Source: Pseudomonas sp. ok272 (GTDB lineage: Bacteria > Pseudomonadota > Gammaproteobacteria > Pseudomonadales > Pseudomonadaceae). From it: a stretch of DNA of 64,000 nucleotides. The stretch is from contig NZ_FOCB01000013.1 in assembly GCF_900109995.1 (NCBI RefSeq), positions 62,001 through 126,000 on the forward strand. Reading direction: 5' to 3'. A program made the position numbers and the translations under genes. Positions 52,000-60,644 of this stretch are shown one piece after another; the first letter of the stretch is position 1, and every line of letters begins with the position of its first letter. The notes beneath the pieces were generated by a model, which had not been told where the DNA came from, ran no database searches, and saw only the letters and a list, made by a program, of their open reading frames with translations.

Positions 52000-54900
52000 T
52001 CAGTGTGTGTTCGCCAGCGCGGGCGCGGGCGTGGGCCGATGGAACAGCCGCTCAAGCGTCAAGTATATGACCGGCGTAGTAAACAGCGTCAGCGCCTGGC
52101 TGACCAACAAGCCACCGACCACCGCGATGCCCAGCGGCTGGCGCATTTCGGCGCCGGTGCCGTGGCCGAGCATCAGCGGCAGGGCGCCGAGCAGGGCGGC
52201 CAGGGTGGTCATGATGATCGGCCGGAACCGGGTGATACAGGCCTTGAAGATCGCCTCTTGCGGTGACAGCCCGCCATTGCGTTGGGCGTCGAGCGCGAAG
52301 TCGATCATCAGGATGCCGTTCTTCTTGACGATACCGATCAGCAGCACCAGGCCGATCAGCGCCATGATCGAGAAGTCCTGGCCAAGGATCCACAGCATCA
52401 TCACCGCCCCGAGGCCGGCCGAGGGCAAGGTCGAGATGATCGTCAGCGGGTGCACAAAGCTCTCATAGAGCACGCCGAGAATGATGTACACCGCCACCAG
52501 CGCCGCGAGGATCAGCCACGGCTGGCTGGCCAGTGAACTCTGGAACGCCTGGGCCGCGCCCTGGAAGTTGCCGTTGATCGAGGCCGGCATGCCGATCTCG
52601 GCCTTGGCCTGGTTGAGCAGGATCACCGCGTCGCCCAGCGCCACGCCGGGCGCCAGGTTGAACGACAGGTTGGCGGCCGGGAACATGCCGTCGTGGGCGA
52701 TGGACAGCGGGCCGACCGTCGGCGGGTCGAAACGGGCCAGCGCCGACAGCGGCACCATGTCGCCGCTGAGCGGTGAGCGCAGGTAGAAAAACGCCAGGCT
52801 CTCGGCCTTGCCCCGTTGCCGGGTATCGAGTTCCAGGATCACGTTGTACTGGTTGATCTGGGTCTGAAACTCATTGACCTGGCGCTGGCCGAAGGCGTCG
52901 TAGAGCGCCTCGTCGACATCGCTGGCGGTCAGGCCGAAGCGTGCCGCCGCCGCGCGGTCGATGCTGATGTGGGTGATGCTGCCGCCCAGTTGCAGGTCGT
53001 TGGAGATGTCACGAAAGGCCGGGATGCCGCGCAGTTTCTCGGTCAGGCGCTGGGTCCACAGGTTGAGCGTGGGACCGTCGTTGCTCTTGAGCACGTATTG
53101 ATACTGGGCGCGGCTGGGACCGGAACTGAGGTTGATGTCTTGCCCGGCGCGCAGGTACAGGACGATGCCGGGGACGGCCATCAGCTTGGGGCGGATCCGG
53201 TCGATGAACTGGCTGGCCGAGACGTCGCGCTCGCCCCGTGGTTTGAGGGCGATCCAGAAGCGGCCGTTGGCGATGGTCTGGTTGCTGCCCGAAACCCCCA
53301 CCGAGTGTGAAAACGCTTGCACGGCGGGGTCGGCGGCGACTATCTCGGCCATCGCCAGGTGTTTTTTCACCATGTCGTTGTAGGAAATGTCGGCAGCGGC
53401 CTCGGTGGTGCCGAGGATAAAACCGGTGTCCTGGATCGGAAAGAACCCCTTGGGGATATACACATAGCCCGCGATGGCCAGGCCCAGCGTGAGGCCGAAG
53501 ATCCCAAGCATCCATTTCTGGTGGTCCAGGGCGCGACGCAAGCCGCGTTCGTAGAACCCCAGCAGGCGCTCACTGAAACCGGGCCTGGCCTGGGCGTCGT
53601 GCTTGGGCGCGCGCATGAACAGCGCGGCGAGGGTCGGCGCCAGGGTCAGGGACACCACCACCGAAATCAGGATGGTCGAGGTGGCGGTCAGGGCGAACTC
53701 CTTGAACAGTCGCCCGACCACGCCGCCCATGAACAGCAGCGGAATGAACGCCGCCACCAACGAGAAGCTGATGGACACCACCGTGAAGCCAATCTCGCCG
53801 GCGCCCTTGATCGCCGCCTCGCGCATGCCATCGCCGGCCTCCAGGTGGCGGTGAATGTTCTCCACCACCACAATCGCATCGTCGACCACAAACCCCACGG
53901 CGATCACGATCGCCACCAGGGTCAGGTTGTTCAGGCTGAACCCCATCACGTACATCAGGGCGAAGCTGGCGATCAGCGACACCGCCAGCACGGCGGTGAC
54001 AATCAGGGTTGCCGAGAGCTGGCGCAGGAACAGCGCCATCACCGCCACCACCAGCACAATGGCGATCAGCAGGGTCAACTCCACTTCATGCAACGAGGCG
54101 CGGATGGTCTGGGTGCGGTCGATCAGCACGTTGACCTGTACCGAGGCCGGGAGCATCGCCTCCAGGCCCGGCAGGGCGGCCTGGATCCGGTCCACGGTGT
54201 CGACAATGTTGGCACCGGGCTGACGCGAGATCACCAGGTTGACCCCCGGCCGGTCGCCGGACCAGGCCTGCACGTAGGCGTCTTCCGAACCGTTGATGAC
54301 CTTGGCCACGTCCCGCAACTGGACCGGTGCACCGTCCTTGTAGGAAACAATCAACTGACCGTATTCCTCGGGGTGGAACAACTGGTCGTTGGTCGACAAG
54401 GTGGAGATGCTCGACTCGCCGTACAGCGCGCCCTTGGCCAGGTTGAGGCTGGTGTTCTGGATGGCCAGGCGGATGTCGGCCAGGGTCAGGCCGATGGCCG
54501 CGAGTTTGTCCGCCGAGGCCTGGACGCGGATCGCCGGGCGTTGCTGGCCGGTGATGTTGATCTGGCCGACGCCGTCGATCTGGCTCAATTGGCGCGCCAG
54601 CAAGGTTTCGGCGTAGTCGCTCAGTTCGGTGCCGGGCATCTGGGTCGAGCTGACGCTGAGGATCAGCACCGGGCTGTCGGCCGGGTTGACCTTGCGCCAG
54701 GTCGGGAGCGTGGGCATGTCCTTGGGCAGTTTGCCGGCGGCGGTGTTGATCGCCGCCTGGACTTCCTGGGCGGCGGTGTCGATGCTTTTGTCGAGGGTGA
54801 ACTGCAGGGTCAGGTTGGTCGAACCCAAGGCACTGCTGGAGGTCATCTGGGTCATGCCGGGGATGGCGCTGAATTGCACCTCCAGGGGCGTGGCCACGGA

Positions 54901-55095
54901 CGAGGCCATGGTGTCGGGGCTGGCGCCGGGCAGCGCGGCACTGACCTGGATCGTCGGGAACTCGGCCTCCGGCAGCGGCGCCACCGGCAGGCGCGGGAAG
55001 GCGATCAGGCCCAGCAGCACCAGGGCAAAGGTCAGCAGGACCGTGGCCACCGGGTGGTCGATGCACCAGGCACTGACGCCACGGTGCGCCTTCAT
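52000..55095 (-). CDS. HAE1-type RND multidrug efflux permease
   Basis: Product of 1031 aa with 12 predicted helices and two large periplasmic loops, in the normal size range. Proton-relay Asp pair in TM4 (AVGFVVDDAIVVVENIHRHLE). The overall pattern resembles the MdtB/MdtC/MuxB drug pumps rather than CzcA/CusA metal pumps. It would pump small molecules across the outer membrane together with the adjacent adaptor. No outer-membrane channel gene is present, so it probably borrows one. The start overlaps the adaptor stop by 4 nt (ATGA). Confidence 0.93.
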   Translation of the reverse strand: MKAHRGVSAWCIDHPVATVLLTFALVLLGLIAFPRLPVAPLPEAEFPTIQVSAALPGASPDTMASSVATPLEVQFSAIPGMTQMTSSSALGSTNLTLQFTLDKSIDTAAQEVQAAINTAAGKLPKDMPTLPTWRKVNPADSPVLILSVSSTQMPGTELSDYAETLLARQLSQIDGVGQINITGQQRPAIRVQASADKLAAIGLTLADIRLAIQNTSLNLAKGALYGESSISTLSTNDQLFHPEEYGQLIVSYKDGAPVQLRDVAKVINGSEDAYVQAWSGDRPGVNLVISRQPGANIVDTVDRIQAALPGLEAMLPASVQVNVLIDRTQTIRASLHEVELTLLIAIVLVVAVMALFLRQLSATLIVTAVLAVSLIASFALMYVMGFSLNNLTLVAIVIAVGFVVDDAIVVVENIHRHLEAGDGMREAAIKGAGEIGFTVVSISFSLVAAFIPLLFMGGVVGRLFKEFALTATSTILISVVVSLTLAPTLAALFMRAPKHDAQARPGFSERLLGFYERGLRRALDHQKWMLGIFGLTLGLAIAGYVYIPKGFFPIQDTGFILGTTEAAADISYNDMVKKHLAMAEIVAADPAVQAFSHSVGVSGSNQTIANGRFWIALKPRGERDVSASQFIDRIRPKLMAVPGIVLYLRAGQDINLSSGPSRAQYQYVLKSNDGPTLNLWTQRLTEKLRGIPAFRDISNDLQLGGSITHISIDRAAAARFGLTASDVDEALYDAFGQRQVNEFQTQINQYNVILELDTRQRGKAESLAFFYLRSPLSGDMVPLSALARFDPPTVGPLSIAHDGMFPAANLSFNLAPGVALGDAVILLNQAKAEIGMPASINGNFQGAAQAFQSSLASQPWLILAALVAVYIILGVLYESFVHPLTIISTLPSAGLGAVMMLWILGQDFSIMALIGLVLLIGIVKKNGILMIDFALDAQRNGGLSPQEAIFKACITRFRPIIMTTLAALLGALPLMLGHGTGAEMRQPLGIAVVGGLLVSQALTLFTTPVIYLTLERLFHRPTPAPALANTH

Positions 55096-56255
55096 GGCTG
55101 TTGCTCGGTGTTGGCCTGGGTCAACGCGGGCGGGTCACGCACGACCTGCACGCTCGCCCCCGGCTTGAGCCGCGACTGGCCGTCGCTGACCAGCACGTCC
55201 CCGGCCTGCACGCCCTTGATGATGTTCAGGTCGCTGTCCTGATAGACCATCTGCACCGGCACCGACTCGACCTTATCGCCCTTGACCCGGTACACGAAAT
55301 GCTCGTCCAGCCCACGTTGGACCACCGTCGGCGGCACCACCAGGGCGCCCTGGTCCAGGCCCGTCTGGATCTTGATGGTCACCAGTTGCCCCGGCCACAG
55401 GGTCTGTCCGGCATTGTTGAACTCGGCCTTGGCACGCAGGGTGCCGGTGTTGGCGTTGATCTGGTTGTCGATCAGGCTCAGGTGGCCCTCACCCAGCAGC
55501 ACGCCCGTCTGGCCATCGGTGTCGGCGCCCAGGTAGGCGTTGACCTTGGCTGCCGGGGTGGTGTTGATCAGCCCTTGCAGGGTCGGCAGCATTTGCTGGG
55601 GCAGGGAAAACTCGATGGCGATGGGGTCGATCTGGGTCACCGAGAACAGCCCGGTGGCATCGGCGGTGCGCAGGAAGTTGCCTTCATCGACATTACGAAT
55701 ACCGACCCGGCCGGTGACGGGGGAGCGAATCTGCGTGTAGGACAGCTGCACTTGCGCGGCATCGATGGCGGCCTGGTTGCCAAGCAGGGTGGCGCGCAAT
55801 TGGTTGACCAGCGCTTGTTGCTGGTCGTAGGTCTGCTTGGACACACCGTCATCGACGCTCAGCAGTTTGTAGCGCTTGAGGTTGACCTCGGCCACCTGCA
55901 ACTGGGCCTGGCTTTCGCCCAACAGTGCGCGGGCCTGATCGAGGCTGGCACGGATCGAGCGGTCGTCGATGGTGGCCAGCAGGTCCCCGGCCTTGACCGG
56001 CTGTCCTTCCTTGACCAGCAGGCGGGTGAGGATGCCGTCGATCTGCGGGCGAATGATCACACTGTGTAACGACAGCACCGAGCCAATACCGCTGACAAAA
56101 CGCGGTACATCGCGCTCGGCGACACTGACCACGCGCACCGGGATCGCCGTGCTGGCCTTGAGCTTGGAGCTTGTCGGCCGGGTCATGGCCCACAAGCCGG
56201 CAGCCAGCACGGCGACGATGGCGCAGAGTACAAGGAAGGGTTTTTTGCTGGGCAT
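55092..56255 (-). CDS. RND efflux periplasmic adaptor subunit
   Basis: Product of 387 aa from ATG 56255 (MPSKKPFLVLC); TTG at 56264 would add three residues. One N-terminal membrane anchor, no lipobox Cys. Barrel-sandwich/lipoyl halves at VIIRPQIDGILTRLLVKEGQPVKAGDLLATID and YTQIRSPVTGRVGIRNVDEGNFL, hairpin between them (LDQARALLGESQAQLQVAEVNLKRYKLL), then beta-barrel and membrane-proximal domains. First gene of the leftward adaptor-pump-regulator-kinase operon. Confidence 0.92.
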   Translation of the reverse strand: MPSKKPFLVLCAIVAVLAAGLWAMTRPTSSKLKASTAIPVRVVSVAERDVPRFVSGIGSVLSLHSVIIRPQIDGILTRLLVKEGQPVKAGDLLATIDDRSIRASLDQARALLGESQAQLQVAEVNLKRYKLLSVDDGVSKQTYDQQQALVNQLRATLLGNQAAIDAAQVQLSYTQIRSPVTGRVGIRNVDEGNFLRTADATGLFSVTQIDPIAIEFSLPQQMLPTLQGLINTTPAAKVNAYLGADTDGQTGVLLGEGHLSLIDNQINANTGTLRAKAEFNNAGQTLWPGQLVTIKIQTGLDQGALVVPPTVVQRGLDEHFVYRVKGDKVESVPVQMVYQDSDLNIIKGVQAGDVLVSDGQSRLKPGASVQVVRDPPALTQANTEQQP

Positions 56256-56305
56256 CTGAGTCAATCGCCGGGGCCGGGTGGGTGAGGTCGCTCAAGGTTC
56301 GAAAC

Positions 56306-56382
56306 CTGTGGGAGCGAGCCTGCTCGCGAAAAGGGCGTGTCAGTCGATATGCACCGCCTTCGCGAGCAGGCTCGCTCCCACA
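56306..56382. repeat. REPIN in the leader of the RND operon
   Basis: Copies at 56306-56331 and 56357-56382, in the opposite relative order to the other doublets (outer ends are the GTGGGAGCG sides). It sits about 50 nt before the adaptor start, between it and the palindrome at 56451. Confidence 0.92.
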
Positions 56383-56450
56383 GTCTATCTCCAGCGCCTG
56401 AGCGCAGTGTCAGTTATAGCCCGCCGATCCGGTCAGGACCGTGACGGCTA

Positions 56451-56468
56451 ACTGACAGCGCTGTCAGT
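56451..56468. promoter_or_regulatory. Perfect 18-bp palindrome, candidate operator
   Basis: ACTGACAGCGCTGTCAGT is fully self-complementary. A further half-site GTGTCAGT lies at 56407-56414. It is located in the divergent region between the RND operon (196 nt to the start at 56255) and the 81-aa ORF (94 nt to 56562). Typical of a dimeric repressor site; no T-run follows, so not a terminator. Confidence 0.6.
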
Positions 56469-56561
56469 AAAGGTCGCGGGCAGCAGACGGGCCGCGCAGG
56501 TATACTGGCGCCTTTCGCGGCCCATCATCGGGGCCGGACTCAATGCAACACCGGAGCATTC

Positions 56562-56807
56562 ATGACTTCCCCGACACAAACGCCTGCGCCAGACGAGCAG
56601 GCCAACCTGCCCGACAGCGTCGACTCCAGCGCCGACAGCGACAGCCAACCGGCTATCCCGGCCTTCAAGTTCCCGTTCAAACCAGGTGAACTGGCGGCTG
56701 CCAAGGGCGGCAACCAGCCGTGGTACAAGAACGGCGCCAAGAACGGCCACACCAAAACCCCAGGCGCCGCGCCACCGGGCACGCGTCGTTCGATGGGCAA
56801 GCGCTGA
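56562..56807 (+). CDS. Small disordered hypothetical protein, 81 aa
   Basis: ATG 56562 has a GGAG about 8 nt upstream, and TATACT at 56501-56506 could be its -10. The protein is polar and low-complexity: an acidic N-terminal half (DSVDSSADSDSQ), the short conserved-looking core AIPAFKFPFKPGELAAAKGGNQPWYKNG, and a basic end PGTRRSMGKR. No membrane segment or Cys. I do not recognise it. The coherent composition and translation signals favour a real gene. Confidence 0.65.
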   Translation: MTSPTQTPAPDEQANLPDSVDSSADSDSQPAIPAFKFPFKPGELAAAKGGNQPWYKNGAKNGHTKTPGAAPPGTRRSMGKR

Positions 56808-56960
56808 GTCCTTTGCGGCTCGCAGGTCATGATTGACGATTTTTGACGTCAGTGATGGCTAAGTGCTCATTTACTGAGCCAGATCAGTAATTGTGGAATC
56901 AGTGCGCTTAGAGTCAGCAGTCCTGCCGACTCTTCTCATAAAAAACGAGCGCGCCTCCCA

Positions 56961-58544
56961 ATGAAGATCAACCTTCCGGTTTCTGGGCGAAATGTGGACG
57001 TTGCCCCTGATGCGAACATCCTCTCGACCACCGATCTGACCAGCGCCATCACCTACGCCAACGCGGACTTCATCGACATCAGCGGCTACAGCCGCGAAGA
57101 GTTGCTGGGGTCGCCGCACAACCTGCTACGTCACCCGGACATGCCATCGGGGGCATTTGCCCATATGTGGGGCACGCTCAAGAGCGGGCGGTCGTGGATG
57201 GGCATGGTGAAGAACCGCTGCAAGAACGGCGATCACTATTGGGTCAGCGCCTACGTCACCCCCATGACCCGGGACGGTGTAGCGGTGGAGTATCAGTCGG
57301 TCAGGACCAAGCCCAGTGCCCGGCAGGTCGCGGCGGCGGAACGGGCCTATGCCCGGCTGCGCAGCCAACGTTCGCCGCTGCACCAGCGGTTACCTGCCGC
57401 GGGGCTGGGGCTCAAGCTGTGGGCGATGTGTTGCGCGGTGTGGCTTCCGGTCATGCTGCTTGTACCGTGGCTGGCGAGTGACTCGCCGTGGTGGCTGCCC
57501 CTGTTGCTGGCGCTGGGGGCGGCGGCGACCGGCCTGGGCGTCAACGTGCTGCTGCGGCCCCTGGCCCGCCTGACTCAACGCGCCCGGGACATCGCCGACA
57601 ACCCGCTGAGCCAGCACATCTACACCGGACGGCGGGATGCCGTGGGCCAGATCGAGTTTGCCCTGCAGATGCAGGAGGCCCAGGTGGGCGCCGCCGTCGG
57701 GCGCATCGGCGATGCGTCGCAGCGCTTGTCCGGACTTGCCGCCGAACTGGTGGCGCATTTGCACAGCAGTCACGTCAGCATCCTCGAACAACAGGCGCAG
57801 ACCGATCAGGTGGCCGCGGCGATCCATCAGATGGCCGTCAGCGTTGCAGAGGTTGCCAGTCATGCGCAGCACGCCTCGGAGGCGGCCAGTTGCGCCGAAG
57901 GTGCAACCCGTGACGGTCATGAGTTGGTCGGGGAGAGTCGCAGTGCGGTGCTGCTGATGGCTGACGAACTGATGCGCGCGGCGCAGGTGATTCATCAGCT
58001 TGAGGGGCGCAGCAGCGACATTTCCGGGGTGCTGGAAGTCATTCGCAGCATCGCCGAGCAAACCAATCTGCTGGCGCTCAACGCTGCCATCGAGGCGGCC
58101 CGTGCCGGCGATGCGGGACGTGGCTTTGCGGTGGTAGCCGATGAGGTCCGCGGGCTGGCCCAGCGCACGCAACAGTCGACCAACGAGATCCAGCGCATGA
58201 TCAGCGCCCTGCAAGACGGTGCCCACGACGCCGTGCAAGCCATGGCGCAAAGCAGCCAGCATGTGCAAAGCAGCGTCGATCAGGCCGAGCGCGCGGCGGC
58301 CGCGCTGGACGGCATCAGCCAGCAGGTCAATCAGATCACCGAAATGAGCGTACAGATCGCTGCCGCCGTCGAGGAACAGAGCGCGGTCAGCGAAGACATC
58401 AACCGCAACATCAGTGGCATTCGCCAGGCCAGCGACGTGACGGTGATCGCTGGCCAGCAGAGCCAGGTCAACTCCCAGGATGTGGCGGCGCTGGCGCAAG
58501 ACCTGCTAGCGCTGGCGCGGGAGTTCTGGCAGCGCCGGGGCTAG
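56961..58544 (+). CDS. Aer-like energy-taxis receptor (PAS plus methyl-accepting domain)
   Basis: Product of 527 aa. Cytoplasmic N-terminal PAS domain (about 20-125; ITYANADFIDISGYSREELLGSPHNLLRHPDMP, typical of FAD-binding Aer PAS). A two-pass hydrophobic anchor follows (about 150-195), then a HAMP-like stretch, then the MCP signalling domain with the tip EQTNLLALNAAIEAARAGDAGRGFAVVADEVR. No periplasmic sensor. Should steer cells by redox or oxygen. No strong Shine-Dalgarno. The stop abuts the next gene's stop with no gap. Confidence 0.92.
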   Translation: MKINLPVSGRNVDVAPDANILSTTDLTSAITYANADFIDISGYSREELLGSPHNLLRHPDMPSGAFAHMWGTLKSGRSWMGMVKNRCKNGDHYWVSAYVTPMTRDGVAVEYQSVRTKPSARQVAAAERAYARLRSQRSPLHQRLPAAGLGLKLWAMCCAVWLPVMLLVPWLASDSPWWLPLLLALGAAATGLGVNVLLRPLARLTQRARDIADNPLSQHIYTGRRDAVGQIEFALQMQEAQVGAAVGRIGDASQRLSGLAAELVAHLHSSHVSILEQQAQTDQVAAAIHQMAVSVAEVASHAQHASEAASCAEGATRDGHELVGESRSAVLLMADELMRAAQVIHQLEGRSSDISGVLEVIRSIAEQTNLLALNAAIEAARAGDAGRGFAVVADEVRGLAQRTQQSTNEIQRMISALQDGAHDAVQAMAQSSQHVQSSVDQAERAAAALDGISQQVNQITEMSVQIAAAVEEQSAVSEDINRNISGIRQASDVTVIAGQQSQVNSQDVAALAQDLLALAREFWQRRG

Positions 58545-58871
58545 TTAGCGCGCCTTGAGGGCGGCGCCGACCGAGTCCCACTCCGTGACCTGGGCGGTCT
58601 TGGCCTGCTTGTTGTACAGGCACAGCTCCAGGCCTTGCTGGCCCTTCATGTGTTTCTGCGGGTACTGGCCTTGCAGCAACAGGGCGGTGTAGCCCACGCG
58701 GTCATCGAACTGCGCGGCGTTACCCACGGGTTTGCTCTGGCTGAGTTGGCTGGCCTGGGTGCAGGCGGCCAGCACCGCCTTGTCGTAGGCGGCCCAGGCG
58801 TTGGGGCTGGCGGCGTGGGCCTGGGTGGCGACGGCGGTGAGGGCGATGAACAGCAGGGTTGGGGTTTTCAT
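58545..58871 (-). CDS. Small secreted protein, 108 aa, unknown function
   Basis: ATG 58871 with AGGA upstream. Signal peptide MKTPTLLFIALTAVATQAHA (cleavage before ASPNAW). Mature part of about 88 residues with two Cys (LAACTQASQ and LELCLYNKQ) that could form a disulfide. The longer frame to 59066 runs through a REPIN and is rejected. Its function is unknown; conserved in pseudomonads is my guess, not seen. Confidence 0.82.
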   Translation of the reverse strand: MKTPTLLFIALTAVATQAHAASPNAWAAYDKAVLAACTQASQLSQSKPVGNAAQFDDRVGYTALLLQGQYPQKHMKGQQGLELCLYNKQAKTAQVTEWDSVGAALKAR

Positions 58872-58942
58872 GGTGGCGGTCCTGGGTGGGGGATGACCCA
58901 GGTTGGAGTATGGCTTAGGGATTGAGTTCGCCGCTCTGGGCC

Positions 58943-59034
58943 CCTTCGCGAGCAGGCTCGCTCCCACAATAGTTTCGCGGTGTGACATAGGTATCGGCGG
59001 GGCACTCATGTGGGAGCGAGCCTGCTCGCGAAGG
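58943..59034. repeat. REPIN after the GNAT acetyltransferase gene
   Basis: Copies at 58943-58969 and 59009-59034. It ends 7 nt from the stop codon of the leftward acetyltransferase gene. Confidence 0.93.
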
Positions 59035-59041
59035 CGACCGA

Positions 59042-59524
59042 TCAGGTAGGCACAGGCTCGCGGCACACCACCCGCATCCCGGCGCTTTCATACAATCGCC
59101 GCGCCCGGTGGTTGTCTTCCAGTACCTTCAAATCCATACAGCGTTCGCGGCGTTGTTGAAACATCTTGAACGAATGCAGCAGCAGCGCCCGGCCCAGTCC
59201 TTGTCCCTGGGCACGGGGGTGCACCACCAGGTCCTTGAGGTACGCGCTGGTCCAGCCCTGGGCCACGCCGACGATGCCCTGGGCGTCGGCGGCGATCAAG
59301 CACAGGGAGGGAGCGTATTCGGCGTCGGTCTCAAAGCGTGCGCGCCAGGTATCGAGCGCCGGCACCTGGCCGCTGCCGTCCTGATAGCCCACACACAGCA
59401 GATGGTGCACGACGTCGGCCACGGCCGGACGGTACTCGCTCAGATGGATCCCCGCCGGCCAGAGGGCGGCGGGCAGTTCGCCGCCCAGGTCACGGCGCAT
59501 CAACAGGCAGAACGTCTCGCTCAC
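59042..59524 (-). CDS. GNAT family N-acetyltransferase
   Basis: Product of 160 aa. Acetyl-CoA binding motif A is VVHPRAQGQGLGRALL and the C-terminal EDNHRARRLYESAGM is typical of GNAT. Substrate unknown. GTG start at 59524, 3 nt after the cheV stop, so translation is probably coupled to cheV. Confidence 0.9.
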   Translation of the reverse strand: MSETFCLLMRRDLGGELPAALWPAGIHLSEYRPAVADVVHHLLCVGYQDGSGQVPALDTWRARFETDAEYAPSLCLIAADAQGIVGVAQGWTSAYLKDLVVHPRAQGQGLGRALLLHSFKMFQQRRERCMDLKVLEDNHRARRLYESAGMRVVCREPVPT

Positions 59525-59527
59525 GTC

Positions 59528-60430
59528 TCAGTAACCTTGCTGGGCCACCGCCTTGGCAGCGTCGACCAGGCACTTGGTCAGCTCCGGCGAGGAGAATTTG
59601 GTCAGTACCGCGTTGGCCCCGGCCAGGCGGGCTTTCTCGCTGTTCATCGCGCTGTCCAGGGAGGTGTGCAGCAGCACGTACAGGTGGGCGAAGTCGGGGG
59701 TCTCGCGCAGGGTACGGGTGAAGGCGTAGCCGTCCATTTCCGACATCTCGATGTCCGAGACAATCAGGTTGATTTGCGCGGCGGTGCCTTGCAGCTCCAG
59801 CAAGCAGTCGATCGCGTCCTTGGCGCTGCGGGCGGTGTGGCAGTGCAGGCCGAGGTTGCGCAGGGTGTGCACCGACTGTTGCAGGGCGGTCTGGCTGTCA
59901 TCGACCACCAGGATGCGCGCCGTGCCGAGGACCTCGGCGTCTTCCATGCTCAGTTCAGTGGGGGCCATTTCCACCGGTGGCGGGGCGATCCCGTGGATCA
60001 CCTTCTCGATATCGAGCACTTGCACCAGCGTGCCGTCGACCGACGTCACGCCGGTGATGTAGGAGCGCACGCCGCCCGAGCCGTAGGGCGGTGGGCGGAT
60101 GTCGGTGGTCAGGCAGTGGACGATCTTGCTCACCGCCTGCACGTGCAGGCCCTGCTTGGAGCGGCTGATGTCAGTGACGATCAGGCAGCCGCCGTCGGGG
60201 TCTTCCAGCGGCCGCTCGCCGATGGCCCGGCTCAGGTCGATCACCGCCAGTGACGCGCCGCGCAAGGTGGCGATGCCTTTGACGTGGGGGTGGGACTCCG
60301 GCAGCTTGGTCAGCGGCGGGCAGGGGATGATTTCACTGACTTTGAGCAGGTTGATCGCCATCAGCTTGCCGCTGCGCAGGGTGAACAGCAGGAGCGAGAG
60401 TGAGTCTGCGCGGGCTTTGTTGGAGGACAT
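59528..60430 (-). CDS. cheV: Chemotaxis protein CheV
   Basis: Product of 300 aa. N-terminal CheW-like coupling domain (about 10-160; INLLKVSEIIPCPPLTKLPESHPHVKGIATLRG) and a C-terminal receiver domain (about 172-300) with acceptor Asp in LIVSDIEMSEMDGYAF, acidic pair in LVVDDSQTAL and Lys in VLTKFSSPEL. Couples receptors to CheA with phosphorylation-dependent adaptation. ATG 60430 preceded by an AGAAGGT site. Confidence 0.93.
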   Translation of the reverse strand: MSSNKARADSLSLLLFTLRSGKLMAINLLKVSEIIPCPPLTKLPESHPHVKGIATLRGASLAVIDLSRAIGERPLEDPDGGCLIVTDISRSKQGLHVQAVSKIVHCLTTDIRPPPYGSGGVRSYITGVTSVDGTLVQVLDIEKVIHGIAPPPVEMAPTELSMEDAEVLGTARILVVDDSQTALQQSVHTLRNLGLHCHTARSAKDAIDCLLELQGTAAQINLIVSDIEMSEMDGYAFTRTLRETPDFAHLYVLLHTSLDSAMNSEKARLAGANAVLTKFSSPELTKCLVDAAKAVAQQGY

Positions 60431-60545
60431 AAAAACCTTCTCTGGAAAAGGTGGTGGGCGAGGGTGGGCATCGCCAAAAACGAGTGATGCCGGGTTATCG
60501 ACGTATTTGGGGCGGGCTTTAGTTTATTGGATGAAGGATCGGGCC

Positions 60546-60638
60546 CTTTCGCGAGCCGGCTCGCTCCCACAATAGCTGATCGTCAGAGACACGCTCACAC
60601 AGCGACAATCCCCTGTGGGGGCGAGCCTGCTCGCGATG
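60546..60638. repeat. REPIN after norR
   Basis: Copies at 60546-60572 (GAGCCGGC variant) and 60613-60638 (GGGGGCG variant). It ends 6 nt from the norR stop codon. Confidence 0.92.
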
Positions 60639-60644
60639 AGGCCC

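Noticed and set aside
53317..55242. 641-codon plus-strand frame opposite the RND permease gene
   Set aside because: High-GC antisense shadow: composition is Gln/His/Gly/Arg-rich without domain pattern, and the opposite strand encodes a perfect RND permease.
58872..59066. N-terminal extension of the 108-aa secreted protein
   Set aside because: Would translate through a REPIN and displace the signal peptide from the N-terminus.
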